Shown here: positions 1-7,992 of the stretch, piece after piece
Layout: each line of letters begins with the position of its first letter
Numbering within the stretch: position 1 is the stretch's first letter
Assembly (NCBI GenBank): GCA_002840555.1
Contig: PHBJ01000015.1
Location: forward strand, 145,623 to 209,622
Length of the DNA stretch: 64,000 nt
Origin: Deltaproteobacteria bacterium HGW-Deltaproteobacteria-13
Lineage (GTDB): Bacteria > Desulfobacterota > Syntrophia > Syntrophales > Smithellaceae
Reading direction: 5' to 3'
Notes under the pieces: generated by a model
Database searches by the model: none
What the model was told of the DNA's origin: nothing
Seen by the model: the letters and a program-made list of their open reading frames with translations, nothing else
Translations under genes and position numbers: made by a program

Positions 1-1
1 G

Positions 2-2554
2 ATGATTTCTTCCCTAACTATGAATGGAGCGCTGGCCATTTTTGCCGTGTCCGGTTTTTGTGCGATGGCCTATGAGGTCATATGGACAAAGCTGCTGGGC
101 TTGATTGCCGGTCCGACGACGTATTCCTTCACCATCGTCCTGGTTACTTTCATTCTGGGCCTGGGGTTGGGCAGCATCATCTTCGGCCGGCTTGCCGACA
201 AGGTCAAAGAACCCATCTGGCTTCTGATTGCCACCCAGGTCGCGGCAGCCTTATTTGCTTTGGCTGTAAGCCAGCTGCTCGGGAACAGCCAGTTCTTTTT
301 TGCCAAATTGATTTTCAACTTTCAAAACCATTTCACACTGCTGAATTTTACCAAGGCCGTGGTTCTTTTCTTTTTTATGATTCTGCCGACCCTCTGTCTG
401 GGCGCAACGTTTCCCCTGGTGGGGAAAATCTACACGCCATCGGTTTCGACGGTGGGAAGTTCGCTTGGTTTTGCATACATGGTTAATACCGTGGGAGCAG
501 TCCTGGGATCATTCTGCGCCGGCTTTCTGCTCATTCCCTTTATCGGCAAAGAAAACGGATTGAGTCTCGTGATCGGGTTGCAGCTTCTTATTCCTCTTGC
601 TGTCGCATCAATCATTCTTGTGAAAAACAGGGAAGGAATAGGGAAGAGATCTTTATTGATTGCGGCGGCGCTGGCCGGACTGGTTCTTTGTTTTTATCTG
701 CCCGTTTGGAATCGTCACGGCCTGGCACAAGGGAAGTATCATCGCTTTGAGAGTTACAAAACCATCATCCTGAGCCATGGCTGGTGGGAATCCCTTTTCA
801 GCGGTTCTGAAATAATGGATAAAATTTCTTCCGGCAAACTCGTATATTATGGCGACGGTATCGGCGGGTTCACCACCGTCATGAAATATACTGATGCGCT
901 GGGAAGAGAAGATTATACCCTGAGCAACAGCGGAAAAGCAGATGCCTCTTCCTTTGGGGATATGCCGACACAAACCCTCTCGGCGCATTTTCCCATGTTG
1001 CTTCATCCCAACCCCAAAACGGTCATGGTGTTAGGCCTGGCCAGCGGCATAACCGCCGGTGAAATCCTGTATTATCCTGTAGAGAAACTGGATATCCTGG
1101 AAATCAGCCGGGAGGTCGTCACCGCCAGCGATTTTTTCCGTCCCTGGAATAACAATGTCCTGTCCGATCCCCACACAAAGCTGATTGTTCAGGACGGACG
1201 GGCGCATCTGCAATTGACGAAGCAGAAATACGATGTGATCATCTCAGAGCCGTCCAATCCATGGATGGCCGGCCTTTCCACCCTGTTTACCTGCGACTTT
1301 TTTTCACTCGCGAAAAACAGGTTGAATGACAACGGTGTCTTTGCTCAATTCATTCATGGCTATCAGATGGATTGGCCGACATTTGCCCTTGTCGGCAGAA
1401 CCTTTGCGCAGGCCTTTCCCCACAATCTTCTCGTTACAACCAACCTGGGCACTGATTACTTGATGGTCGGGTTCAAAGACAAAAGTCATACACAGGATCT
1501 GGCGCGCGCGGACCATAAAATTGACCGGATCCGCAAATTTAAGAATGTCGACCTCCGTGATACTAAGCTGCTCTATATGTTCATCGTTTCCGAGGATATG
1601 CAAAAATTATTCGGCGGCGGAGAGATTAATTCGGATGGCTCACCCCGACTCGAATATATGGCGCCGAAAGTCATGTATGCCGATGACCCGATGATATACA
1701 AAAACATCCTGGCCAACGCGTGGGTCAGCCCTGAGACGGAAAAAATATTCGACCAGATCAGTAAAAGTATCGATCAGCAATTTAACTTTTTAGATTACGC
1801 AATTTCGGTCCATCTGGACATTCATAATATTGCCTGCCCCGCCGGAGCCACGCTTGCGCAGAAAGAACGTTTTTTAAGCCTTGTTGATAAATACTGCGCG
1901 GGGAATATTATTACCGAACCCTTTCGCAATGTTGAGGCAAACCAAAGATGCAGTTCTATCCAGATAGAAACGATTCAGAACAACATCGATCGCATACCGG
2001 ACAAGTCGCGTTCCTACACGCTTCTGGCAGACCTCTACCAGGGAAAAGGAAAATGGGACAACGCGGCAGCATATTATTCCAAAGCATTGCAAATCAACCA
2101 GGAGAATGCTTTTGCGCATGAGGGATCGGCAATCGTCTTTTACCAGCAGGGTATGATCGAGAAGAGCATCGCTGAGTATCGTGAAGCCTTACGCTTAAAT
2201 CCCGATTTAAACACATCACTGAATAATCTCAGCTGGGTGCTGGCAACAACCCGGGATCCAAAAAATAGAAACGGGGTTGAAGCCATAACGTTAGCCGAGC
2301 AGGCATGTAAAAAAACCGCTTATACCAACGCTCTTGCCCTGGATACTCTGGCGGCGGCATATGCGGCGGCAGGCAGATATTCCGACGCTGTAAGAACTTC
2401 TCAAAAAGCTCTTCTTTTATTACCTGAATCCTTACGCGGGAGTCATTTTGCAGGGGAAATGCAAAACAGACTGCTTTTATATCAATCGGGTAAGTTTTAC
2501 GTAGCGCCATCATTTCATGATCATCAACGGCCGGATTTTTCGCTTGCAAGGTAA
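2..2554 (+). CDS. Membrane / spermidine synthase-like / TPR fusion protein
   Basis: This 850-residue protein has three parts. Residues 1-235 hold about seven hydrophobic membrane segments. Residues about 330-480 form a spermidine-synthase-like Rossmann domain: a glycine-rich SAM-type loop (VLGLASGITAGE), an acidic strand end (LDILEIS), then QDGRAHL and SEPSNPWMAG as in polyamine aminopropyltransferases. Residues about 665-800 are TPR-like helical repeats. Family knowledge: such membrane-anchored spermidine-synthase homologs are common in bacteria and many have no proven aminopropyltransferase activity. The reading frame is open at the window edge, so the true start may lie upstream. It is followed by hflX behind its own promoter. 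The fold is fairly sure; the substrate is unknown. Confidence 0.75.
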   Translation: MISSLTMNGALAIFAVSGFCAMAYEVIWTKLLGLIAGPTTYSFTIVLVTFILGLGLGSIIFGRLADKVKEPIWLLIATQVAAALFALAVSQLLGNSQFFFAKLIFNFQNHFTLLNFTKAVVLFFFMILPTLCLGATFPLVGKIYTPSVSTVGSSLGFAYMVNTVGAVLGSFCAGFLLIPFIGKENGLSLVIGLQLLIPLAVASIILVKNREGIGKRSLLIAAALAGLVLCFYLPVWNRHGLAQGKYHRFESYKTIILSHGWWESLFSGSEIMDKISSGKLVYYGDGIGGFTTVMKYTDALGREDYTLSNSGKADASSFGDMPTQTLSAHFPMLLHPNPKTVMVLGLASGITAGEILYYPVEKLDILEISREVVTASDFFRPWNNNVLSDPHTKLIVQDGRAHLQLTKQKYDVIISEPSNPWMAGLSTLFTCDFFSLAKNRLNDNGVFAQFIHGYQMDWPTFALVGRTFAQAFPHNLLVTTNLGTDYLMVGFKDKSHTQDLARADHKIDRIRKFKNVDLRDTKLLYMFIVSEDMQKLFGGGEINSDGSPRLEYMAPKVMYADDPMIYKNILANAWVSPETEKIFDQISKSIDQQFNFLDYAISVHLDIHNIACPAGATLAQKERFLSLVDKYCAGNIITEPFRNVEANQRCSSIQIETIQNNIDRIPDKSRSYTLLADLYQGKGKWDNAAAYYSKALQINQENAFAHEGSAIVFYQQGMIEKSIAEYREALRLNPDLNTSLNNLSWVLATTRDPKNRNGVEAITLAEQACKKTAYTNALALDTLAAAYAAAGRYSDAVRTSQKALLLLPESLRGSHFAGEMQNRLLLYQSGKFYVAPSFHDHQRPDFSLAR

Positions 2555-2629
2555 TTTTATTTTGTTTAACCTTTAACCCCCAGGCAAGAGATAATGAAAC
2601 TCCAGTGACGAGAACGCCATCCGCATCTT

Positions 2630-2659
2630 TTGACTAATCCCCGCAAAATGTGCTAGATA
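2630..2659 (+). promoter_or_regulatory. Putative sigma-70 promoter of hflX
   Basis: TTGACT at 2630-2635 and TAGATA at 2654-2659 are separated by 18 bases. They lie about 70 bases upstream of the hflX ribosome-binding site. The match is good, but it is read by eye only. Confidence 0.45.
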
Positions 2660-2673
2660 AAATCTGTCAATGC

Positions 2674-2704
2674 TATCAGCGCGGACGGATGATCCGCGCT
2701 GATA
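2674..2704 (+). other. Perfect 12-bp hairpin in the hflX leader
   Basis: TATCAGCGCGGA (2674-2685) and TCCGCGCTGATA (2693-2704) are perfect complements around a 7-base loop. No U tract follows on either strand, so it does not look like a terminator. It would sit in the 5' leader, 16 bases before the GGAAG ribosome-binding site. Confidence 0.5.
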
Positions 2705-2762
2705 AAAATGCGTTAAAAAAGGAAGACCTCTCATCAATAAAATTTTTGGAAATACGACAGGC

Positions 2763-4376
2763 TTGCGCGCCGCGCAAATCAAGCAGATAGAGCGACTGGG
2801 CCACAGGGGCATCCCGCCGGAAAATATCATCAGCAATGATCTCGCAAGGCAATTATCCTTTCTCTCCCGGGAAATAAACCGGCAAATCGGTTTGCTGATC
2901 AACCGCAAAGGCGAGATCAGCATGATCATTATCGGAGATCATAAGGGCATTTTTATTCCCGGTCTCGACGCTTATCGCGCGGCATCCACCCGGTTTAAAG
3001 GTCTGAGGCTGATTCACACACATCTGGCCGGCGAAGAACTTTCTTCCGAAGACCTGACAGACTTATCCCATTTGCGGCTGGATATGATCGGCGCGCTCCA
3101 CGTGCGCGAAGACGGCTCTCCCGGCAAACTATTCTGGGCGCAGCTGATTCCGGAAAATCCGCAGGGCGATTTCTGGCTGATCCATGAGCCGCAGGAACCG
3201 CACAGGCTTGACCTGAATTTTTTGTCCTTCATCGCCGCACTGGAAGATGAATTCGCCAAAAAACAAAAATCGCGGAAGATAGACGCGGCGGAAAAAGCTA
3301 TTCTTTTGCGCGTGGAAAAAAATCCGCTGGCCGGAGCCGAAACATCCCTTGAGGAACTGGCGCAACTGGCGCACACCTGCGGCGTGGAGGTTTTTGATTC
3401 CATCGTGCAGTACCGCCCGCAGCCCGATCCCAAATTCATGGTCGGCAGGGGGAAATTATCCGCCATTGACCTGCGGGCCTCGCAAATCGGCGCCAATATG
3501 CTTATTTTCGACCACGAACTGACGCCGGCACAGGCGCGTTCCATTAGTGATTTCACCGGCCTGAAAATTATCGACCGCACACAGGTTATTCTGGATATTT
3601 TCGCGAAACGCGCCCACAGCCGCGAAGGGAAAATTCAGGTGGAATTGGCTCAACTCAAATACTTGCTGCCCAGGCTGACCCATCTGGACACTTCCTTTTC
3701 CCGTCTGGCCGGCGGAATCGGCACACTCGGTCCCGGTGAAACAAAGCTGGAAATTGACCGCCGCCGCACCCGCGAACGCATCCATCGCCTGGAGAAAGAT
3801 TTAAAAGCGATAAAAAAATCGCGGCTGCAGCGCTATGGCAGAAGAGAAAAAACGGGGCTGCCCATTATTTCCATCGTCGGCTACACGAATGCCGGCAAAT
3901 CCACGCTTCTCAACACCCTGACCCAAAGCTCTGTATTAGTTGAAGACAAACTGTTTGCCACGCTGGATACGAAAAGCGCGAGACTGCGCTTTCCTCAGGA
4001 CACGGAAGCTATTATTACCGACACCGTCGGCTTTATCCGCAACCTGCCGGAAGAATTATTCACCGCTTTCCGGGCAACACTCGACGAACTGCTCGATGCC
4101 GACATTCTTCTGCATGTGATTGACGCCAGCAGCCCGCAGTTCGAAGAACAGATTGCCGCGGTGGAAAAAATTCTGGAAGATCTGGAAATCAGCGACAAGC
4201 CGGCCATCAGGGTGTTAAACAAGTCCGACCGCGTCTCTGATAAGGAAATGCTTGCCAATCTGTGCCGCCGCCTGGATGCCGTTGCCGTTTCGGCGCTGGA
4301 TAAGCGGACGCTCTTCGGATTAATGGAAAAAATAGAATCTTTACTGGCCATGAAACACAACTTTTCACCGCGCTGA
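2763..4376 (+). CDS. hflX: GTPase HflX
   Basis: HflX is a ribosome-associated GTPase of the Obg/TRAFAC class that splits stalled ribosomes under stress. The G domain is complete: G1 GYTNAGKST, G3 DTVGF and G4 NKSD. It is preceded by the HflX N-terminal domain and the glycine-rich linker (LAGGIGTLGPGETKLE). The coordinates use the first canonical start, TTG at 2763. The family's conserved N-terminal motif (GNTTGL) is encoded in frame just upstream, from an ATC codon at 2733 that lies 7 bases after GGAAG, so the real protein probably begins at 2733. The N-terminal part is about 100 residues longer than in short HflX versions. It has its own promoter. Confidence 0.92.
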   Translation: MRAAQIKQIERLGHRGIPPENIISNDLARQLSFLSREINRQIGLLINRKGEISMIIIGDHKGIFIPGLDAYRAASTRFKGLRLIHTHLAGEELSSEDLTDLSHLRLDMIGALHVREDGSPGKLFWAQLIPENPQGDFWLIHEPQEPHRLDLNFLSFIAALEDEFAKKQKSRKIDAAEKAILLRVEKNPLAGAETSLEELAQLAHTCGVEVFDSIVQYRPQPDPKFMVGRGKLSAIDLRASQIGANMLIFDHELTPAQARSISDFTGLKIIDRTQVILDIFAKRAHSREGKIQVELAQLKYLLPRLTHLDTSFSRLAGGIGTLGPGETKLEIDRRRTRERIHRLEKDLKAIKKSRLQRYGRREKTGLPIISIVGYTNAGKSTLLNTLTQSSVLVEDKLFATLDTKSARLRFPQDTEAIITDTVGFIRNLPEELFTAFRATLDELLDADILLHVIDASSPQFEEQIAAVEKILEDLEISDKPAIRVLNKSDRVSDKEMLANLCRRLDAVAVSALDKRTLFGLMEKIESLLAMKHNFSPR

Positions 4377-4564
4377 TTTTGTGCTATTGAAAGTAGATGA
4401 AGATGTAATTCCGAAACCCGATGTGCCGGGAGGAGGATTTTTGAATAATTTAATTTTTTTATTTGAGTATAGTGTATGGATGAAATTATCTGGCATCGCA
4501 TAAAACGGCCAGAGCATGGTTGCAGCCTTCCAAATAATGCCCCAAATAGCTTATTTGCCAAGCG

Positions 4565-4593
4565 TTACAACAAGCGGGCAATTCCATTATAAA
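4565..4593 (+). promoter_or_regulatory. Weak candidate promoter of the por operon
   Basis: TTACAA at 4565-4570 and TATAAA at 4588-4593 are 17 bases apart, 26 bases before the porC start. The -10 element is good and the -35 is poor. The rest of the 242-base gap after hflX (4377-4618) shows nothing else clear. Confidence 0.3.
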
Positions 4594-4618
4594 CAGAAAT
4601 ACTCTCAAGGATGCGTGA

Positions 4619-5179
4619 ATGAATAAGGATTTTATTGAAATCCGCTGGCACGGAAGAGGCGGTCAGGGCGCGATCACGGCGGCAAAAATTGTTGCCGGAG
4701 CCGCCTTTATCTCCGGTTACGAGGGAGTCGTCATGGCGCCGACATTCGGCACCGAGCGCAGAGGCGCTCCGGTTATGACCTCGCTGAAGATATCAAAGAA
4801 AAAAATTTATGATTTATCGCCCATCGAAATCCCGGATATCGTTGTCGTCCTGGACCACCTGCTCCTCAAGGAGGCGGATGTAACCCACGGCCTCAAACCG
4901 GGCGGAATCATTGTTTTGAACACTCCCAAGCCTTATGAATCTTACCACTTTAAAGATTACAGGCTGGCCACTGCAGATATTACAGCCATCTCCGTCGAGG
5001 CAGGGCTTCCTCACGGTATGGTCAACACGGGGATCATCGGATCGCTGGAGCGAGCCACGAACCTTCTGGGAATCGATATCCTGATCAAAGGCATTGAGGA
5101 GGAATTCAGCACCAGAAAACCCGGGAAGAACTCATTGGCTGCAAAGATTGCCTTTGAACGAACTGTGGCGGGAGGTTGA
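4619..5179 (+). CDS. porC: 2-oxoacid:ferredoxin oxidoreductase, gamma subunit
   Basis: This is the gamma subunit of a four-subunit pyruvate/2-ketoisovalerate:ferredoxin oxidoreductase, which reversibly links 2-oxoacid decarboxylation to CoA acylation and ferredoxin reduction in the cytoplasm. The N-terminus has the family signature RWHGRGGQGAITAA, followed by TFGTERRGAPV. The length of 186 residues is normal. It is the first gene of a tight plus-strand operon, gamma-delta-alpha-beta, and overlaps the delta gene by an ATGA junction, which implies translational coupling. Whether the substrate is pyruvate or a branched-chain oxoacid cannot be read from the sequence. Confidence 0.9.
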   Translation: MNKDFIEIRWHGRGGQGAITAAKIVAGAAFISGYEGVVMAPTFGTERRGAPVMTSLKISKKKIYDLSPIEIPDIVVVLDHLLLKEADVTHGLKPGGIIVLNTPKPYESYHFKDYRLATADITAISVEAGLPHGMVNTGIIGSLERATNLLGIDILIKGIEEEFSTRKPGKNSLAAKIAFERTVAGG

Positions 5180-5493
5180 AAATGGGCACCAGAAATTACA
5201 GAAGGAAAACATCGCACAGTGAACATGGTCCGGGTGACGGCGGAAGGACCGGTTCATGGAGGGTGGAGCGGCCGGTCTTTGATCAAAGCCTCTGCATCCC
5301 CTGCAAAAGGAATAAAGAGACCTGCTTCATCTGCTGGCTGTTCTGCCCGGAAACAGTTATCTCCAGAACGATACCGCCGAAAGTAGATCTGGAATACTGC
5401 AAAGGATGCGGCATCTGCGCTGAAGAATGCCCCACCAAGGCCATCACCATGGTGGACGAAGCTAAATTTTCAGAAGAAGAGGACAAGGAGTAG
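5176..5493 (+). CDS. porD: 2-oxoacid:ferredoxin oxidoreductase, delta subunit (2[4Fe-4S])
   Basis: This ferredoxin-like delta subunit of 105 residues should carry electrons from the catalytic subunits to ferredoxin. The second cluster motif is classical (CKGCGICAEECP). The first is unusual: in CIPCKRNKETCFICWLFCP the expected CxxCxxCxxxCP spacing is interrupted, leaving five cysteines. It overlaps the gamma gene by 4 bases and lies 5 bases before the alpha gene, with AAGGAG just before the alpha start. The call is secure from context; the geometry of the first cluster is uncertain. Confidence 0.88.
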   Translation: MKMGTRNYRRKTSHSEHGPGDGGRTGSWRVERPVFDQSLCIPCKRNKETCFICWLFCPETVISRTIPPKVDLEYCKGCGICAEECPTKAITMVDEAKFSEEEDKE

Positions 5494-5498
5494 ACGCC

Positions 5499-6698
5499 AT
5501 GCATATCATAGAAAATGGAAACGTTGCCGCAGCTTTGGGCGTCAAGCTTTGCCGTGCAAATGTCATCGCGGCTTACCCTATCACCCCCCAGACCCCGCTT
5601 ACGGAAAGATTATCCGAGTATGTTGAATCCGGAGAAATGAAGGCCGAATACATTCCGGTCGAGAGCGAGCATTCCGCAATGGCCGTTTGCATCGCGGCTT
5701 CATCGGCAGGCGCGAGAGCGTTTACCGCCACCAGCGCCAACGGGCTTCTTTATATGCATGAACAGATCCAGTGGGCCTCAGGCGCGAGACTTCCGATCGT
5801 CATGTGCGTGGTCAACCGCGCGGTAGGCGCTCCATGGAATGTCTGGAATGACCAGCAGGATTCGATTTCACAGCGCGATATCGGCTGGATACAAATCTAT
5901 TGCTCCGACCACCAGCAGATTATTGATACGGTTATTAAAGCCTTCTGGATTGCGGAGAAGGTGAGCATCCCCATTATGGTCTGCTATGACGGATATATCC
6001 TCTCTCACACTTACATGCCGTTTGATCTGCCCGGACAGGAAGAGGTCGACGCGTTTCTGCCGCCATTTAAACCGGAGTATGCACTGAACCCTGAAACACC
6101 GGCCAACCTCAATACCGTAACCCTGCCTGACGTCAGGCTCGATGTCCAGGGCGAGCTGGCTCACGGATATATGGAAATCCGGTATCTGCTTCAGGAAGAG
6201 TTGCGGACGACGCTGAACGTGGCTGCGGAGGCGGAAAAAAGATTTGCCGAAATATTCGGCAGAGGCAGCGATCCTTATATCGAGCCTTATCGATGCGATG
6301 ATGCGGACTATGTTGCCGTAGGCCTGGGATCGATCACCTATCAACTGCGTGTCTGTGTTGATGCTTTAAGAAAAGAAGGCATCAAAGTGGGCGTCATGGG
6401 CGTTCGCTTTTACCGGCCTTTTCCGGACGCGGCTATCGCCAATGCATTAAAAGGGAAAAAAGGTGTTATCGTTTTTGAAAAGGCTCTAAGCTACGGTTAT
6501 GAAGGGGCGCTGGCATCGGATTTGAAGTCCGCACTCTATGAACATCTTGCGGGCTCCGGCGTCCTGCCGTTTGTTCAGAATTTTATTTTGGGAATCGGCG
6601 GCCGCGAAATTCGAACGGATGATTTGACACAAGCCCTCAGGACGGCGACACAAGGCAGAGTTTCCACGGAACCCACGTGGATCGGGCTTAAGCTTTAG
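5499..6698 (+). CDS. porA: 2-oxoacid:ferredoxin oxidoreductase, alpha subunit
   Basis: The alpha subunit of 399 residues has the N-terminal pyrimidine-binding fold with AAYPITPQTPLTE and VESEHSAMAV, typical of PorA/VorB. A C-terminal transketolase-C-like domain contains GVRFYRPFP. It pairs with the beta subunit to form the thiamine-diphosphate active site. It is the third gene of the operon, between the delta and beta genes. In a syntrophic or acetogenic anaerobe this enzyme usually makes or consumes acetyl-CoA; that role is inferred. Confidence 0.92.
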   Translation: MHIIENGNVAAALGVKLCRANVIAAYPITPQTPLTERLSEYVESGEMKAEYIPVESEHSAMAVCIAASSAGARAFTATSANGLLYMHEQIQWASGARLPIVMCVVNRAVGAPWNVWNDQQDSISQRDIGWIQIYCSDHQQIIDTVIKAFWIAEKVSIPIMVCYDGYILSHTYMPFDLPGQEEVDAFLPPFKPEYALNPETPANLNTVTLPDVRLDVQGELAHGYMEIRYLLQEELRTTLNVAAEAEKRFAEIFGRGSDPYIEPYRCDDADYVAVGLGSITYQLRVCVDALRKEGIKVGVMGVRFYRPFPDAAIANALKGKKGVIVFEKALSYGYEGALASDLKSALYEHLAGSGVLPFVQNFILGIGGREIRTDDLTQALRTATQGRVSTEPTWIGLKL

Positions 6699-6707
6699 GA
6701 GAATCAC

Positions 6708-7610
6708 ATGCAGGTTAAAACAAACATATTAAGTTTACCGACAGAAGAATTTGTCCATCCGGGAACAAGGGCATGCACCGGCTGCGGTCTGGCCATCGCC
6801 TACAGAGTCGGCCTCAAAGCCCTGGGGAAAGACACAATCCTTGTTGTGCCTCCCAGTTGCCTGACGGTGCTTCAGGGGCTTTTCCCGGTTGCTTCGACGA
6901 AACTTCCGTGTCTGAATGTGACATTCGCTTCAACGGCGGCCGCGGCCACCGGAATTCTGGCAACTCTCAAAACTCAAGGGAATGAGCATACCACTGTGGC
7001 CGCCTGGGCGGGCGACGGCGGAACAAGCGATATCGGATTGCAGGCTTTATCGGGCGCGGCGGAGCGCGGTGACAACTTCATCTATTTTTGCTACGACAAC
7101 GAAGGTTACATGAACACCGGTGTACAGCGCTCGGGCACGACCCCGATCGGCGCTATCACCGCCAATACGCCGTTCAAGGGAAAACTCCAGCAAAAAAAGG
7201 ATGTCCCGGCCATCATGGCGGCGCATAACTTAAGCTATGTTGCCGCGTGTTCGGCGGCATACCCGCTGGATCTCTACGACAAAATAAAAAATTGCATGAA
7301 CCTTCCGGGCACCAAATATTTTCATATCCATATTCCCTGCCCGCCGGGCTGGGGTTATGATCCGCGATATGGAATAAAGATCGGCAGGCTTGCCGTGGAA
7401 ACCGGATATTATGATCTCTACGAAATCGTCAAAGGCGAGTTCAGGCTGACAGCGGCATCCGAAAAGATTGTTGAAAAACGCAAGCTGATACCGGTGCGTG
7501 AATACTTCCGGGCGCAATCACGGTTCAAGATCCTGACCGACGCGCAAATAGCTGACATCCAGAATCAGATTGACGCGAAGTGGGCCAAATATTATAAAAA
7601 AGACGAGTAG
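6708..7610 (+). CDS. porB: 2-oxoacid:ferredoxin oxidoreductase, beta (TPP) subunit
   Basis: The beta subunit of 300 residues carries the thiamine-diphosphate/Mg site (GDGGTSDIG followed by NEGYMNTGVQRSG). Its N-terminal CTGCG starts the cysteine set that binds the proximal [4Fe-4S] cluster in the PorB family. A ribosome-binding site (AGGAG) precedes the ATG. It ends the operon. Downstream lies an inverted repeat at 7620-7675 rather than a clear terminator. Confidence 0.92.
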   Translation: MQVKTNILSLPTEEFVHPGTRACTGCGLAIAYRVGLKALGKDTILVVPPSCLTVLQGLFPVASTKLPCLNVTFASTAAAATGILATLKTQGNEHTTVAAWAGDGGTSDIGLQALSGAAERGDNFIYFCYDNEGYMNTGVQRSGTTPIGAITANTPFKGKLQQKKDVPAIMAAHNLSYVAACSAAYPLDLYDKIKNCMNLPGTKYFHIHIPCPPGWGYDPRYGIKIGRLAVETGYYDLYEIVKGEFRLTAASEKIVEKRKLIPVREYFRAQSRFKILTDAQIADIQNQIDAKWAKYYKKDE

Positions 7611-7619
7611 CGCCCCTCT

Positions 7620-7675
7620 GTCATGACCCGCGTGACCGGGTAATCCGGTCCAGACCCGATGCATCGTTTCATGAC
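7620..7675. other. Nested inverted repeat after porB
   Basis: GTCATGA (7620-7626) and TCATGAC (7669-7675) enclose a second stem, GACCGG/CCGGTC. There is no U tract. It may be a 3'-end structure of the por transcript. The rest of the 382-base gap up to 7992 holds only the promoter listed next. Confidence 0.3.
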
Positions 7676-7750
7676 GGCCCGGTATCAACACATTTAAGTT
7701 TGTCGGCAAACATCGACAGCCCCGTCTCAAATTTTACGGCTAATTTCCTC

Positions 7751-7779
7751 TTGACTTACCACATCATTATTCATAGTAT
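7751..7779 (+). promoter_or_regulatory. Putative promoter of the acyl-CoA synthetase gene
   Basis: TTGACT at 7751-7756 and TAGTAT at 7774-7779 are 17 bases apart in an AT-rich stretch. This would give a leader of roughly 200 bases before the start at 7993. Confidence 0.45.
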
Positions 7780-7992
7780 TTAGTTATCTAAAGGAAGTTT
7801 ATTATCAATAAACAGGAACCGTTCTTTTGGACGCTATTCTTTGAATGAAACAAAATTTCCAGAACCGCAGTTGTCCGAAGCAGTGCCACTAAACGTTTAC
7901 AATCGAAACTTAACCCATCACTCAGTAATTTTGTCGCAGCCGGTTTTTCAGTTAGTTTAATTCTACAGCTCTAGAAAAGTATGGAGGAGATT

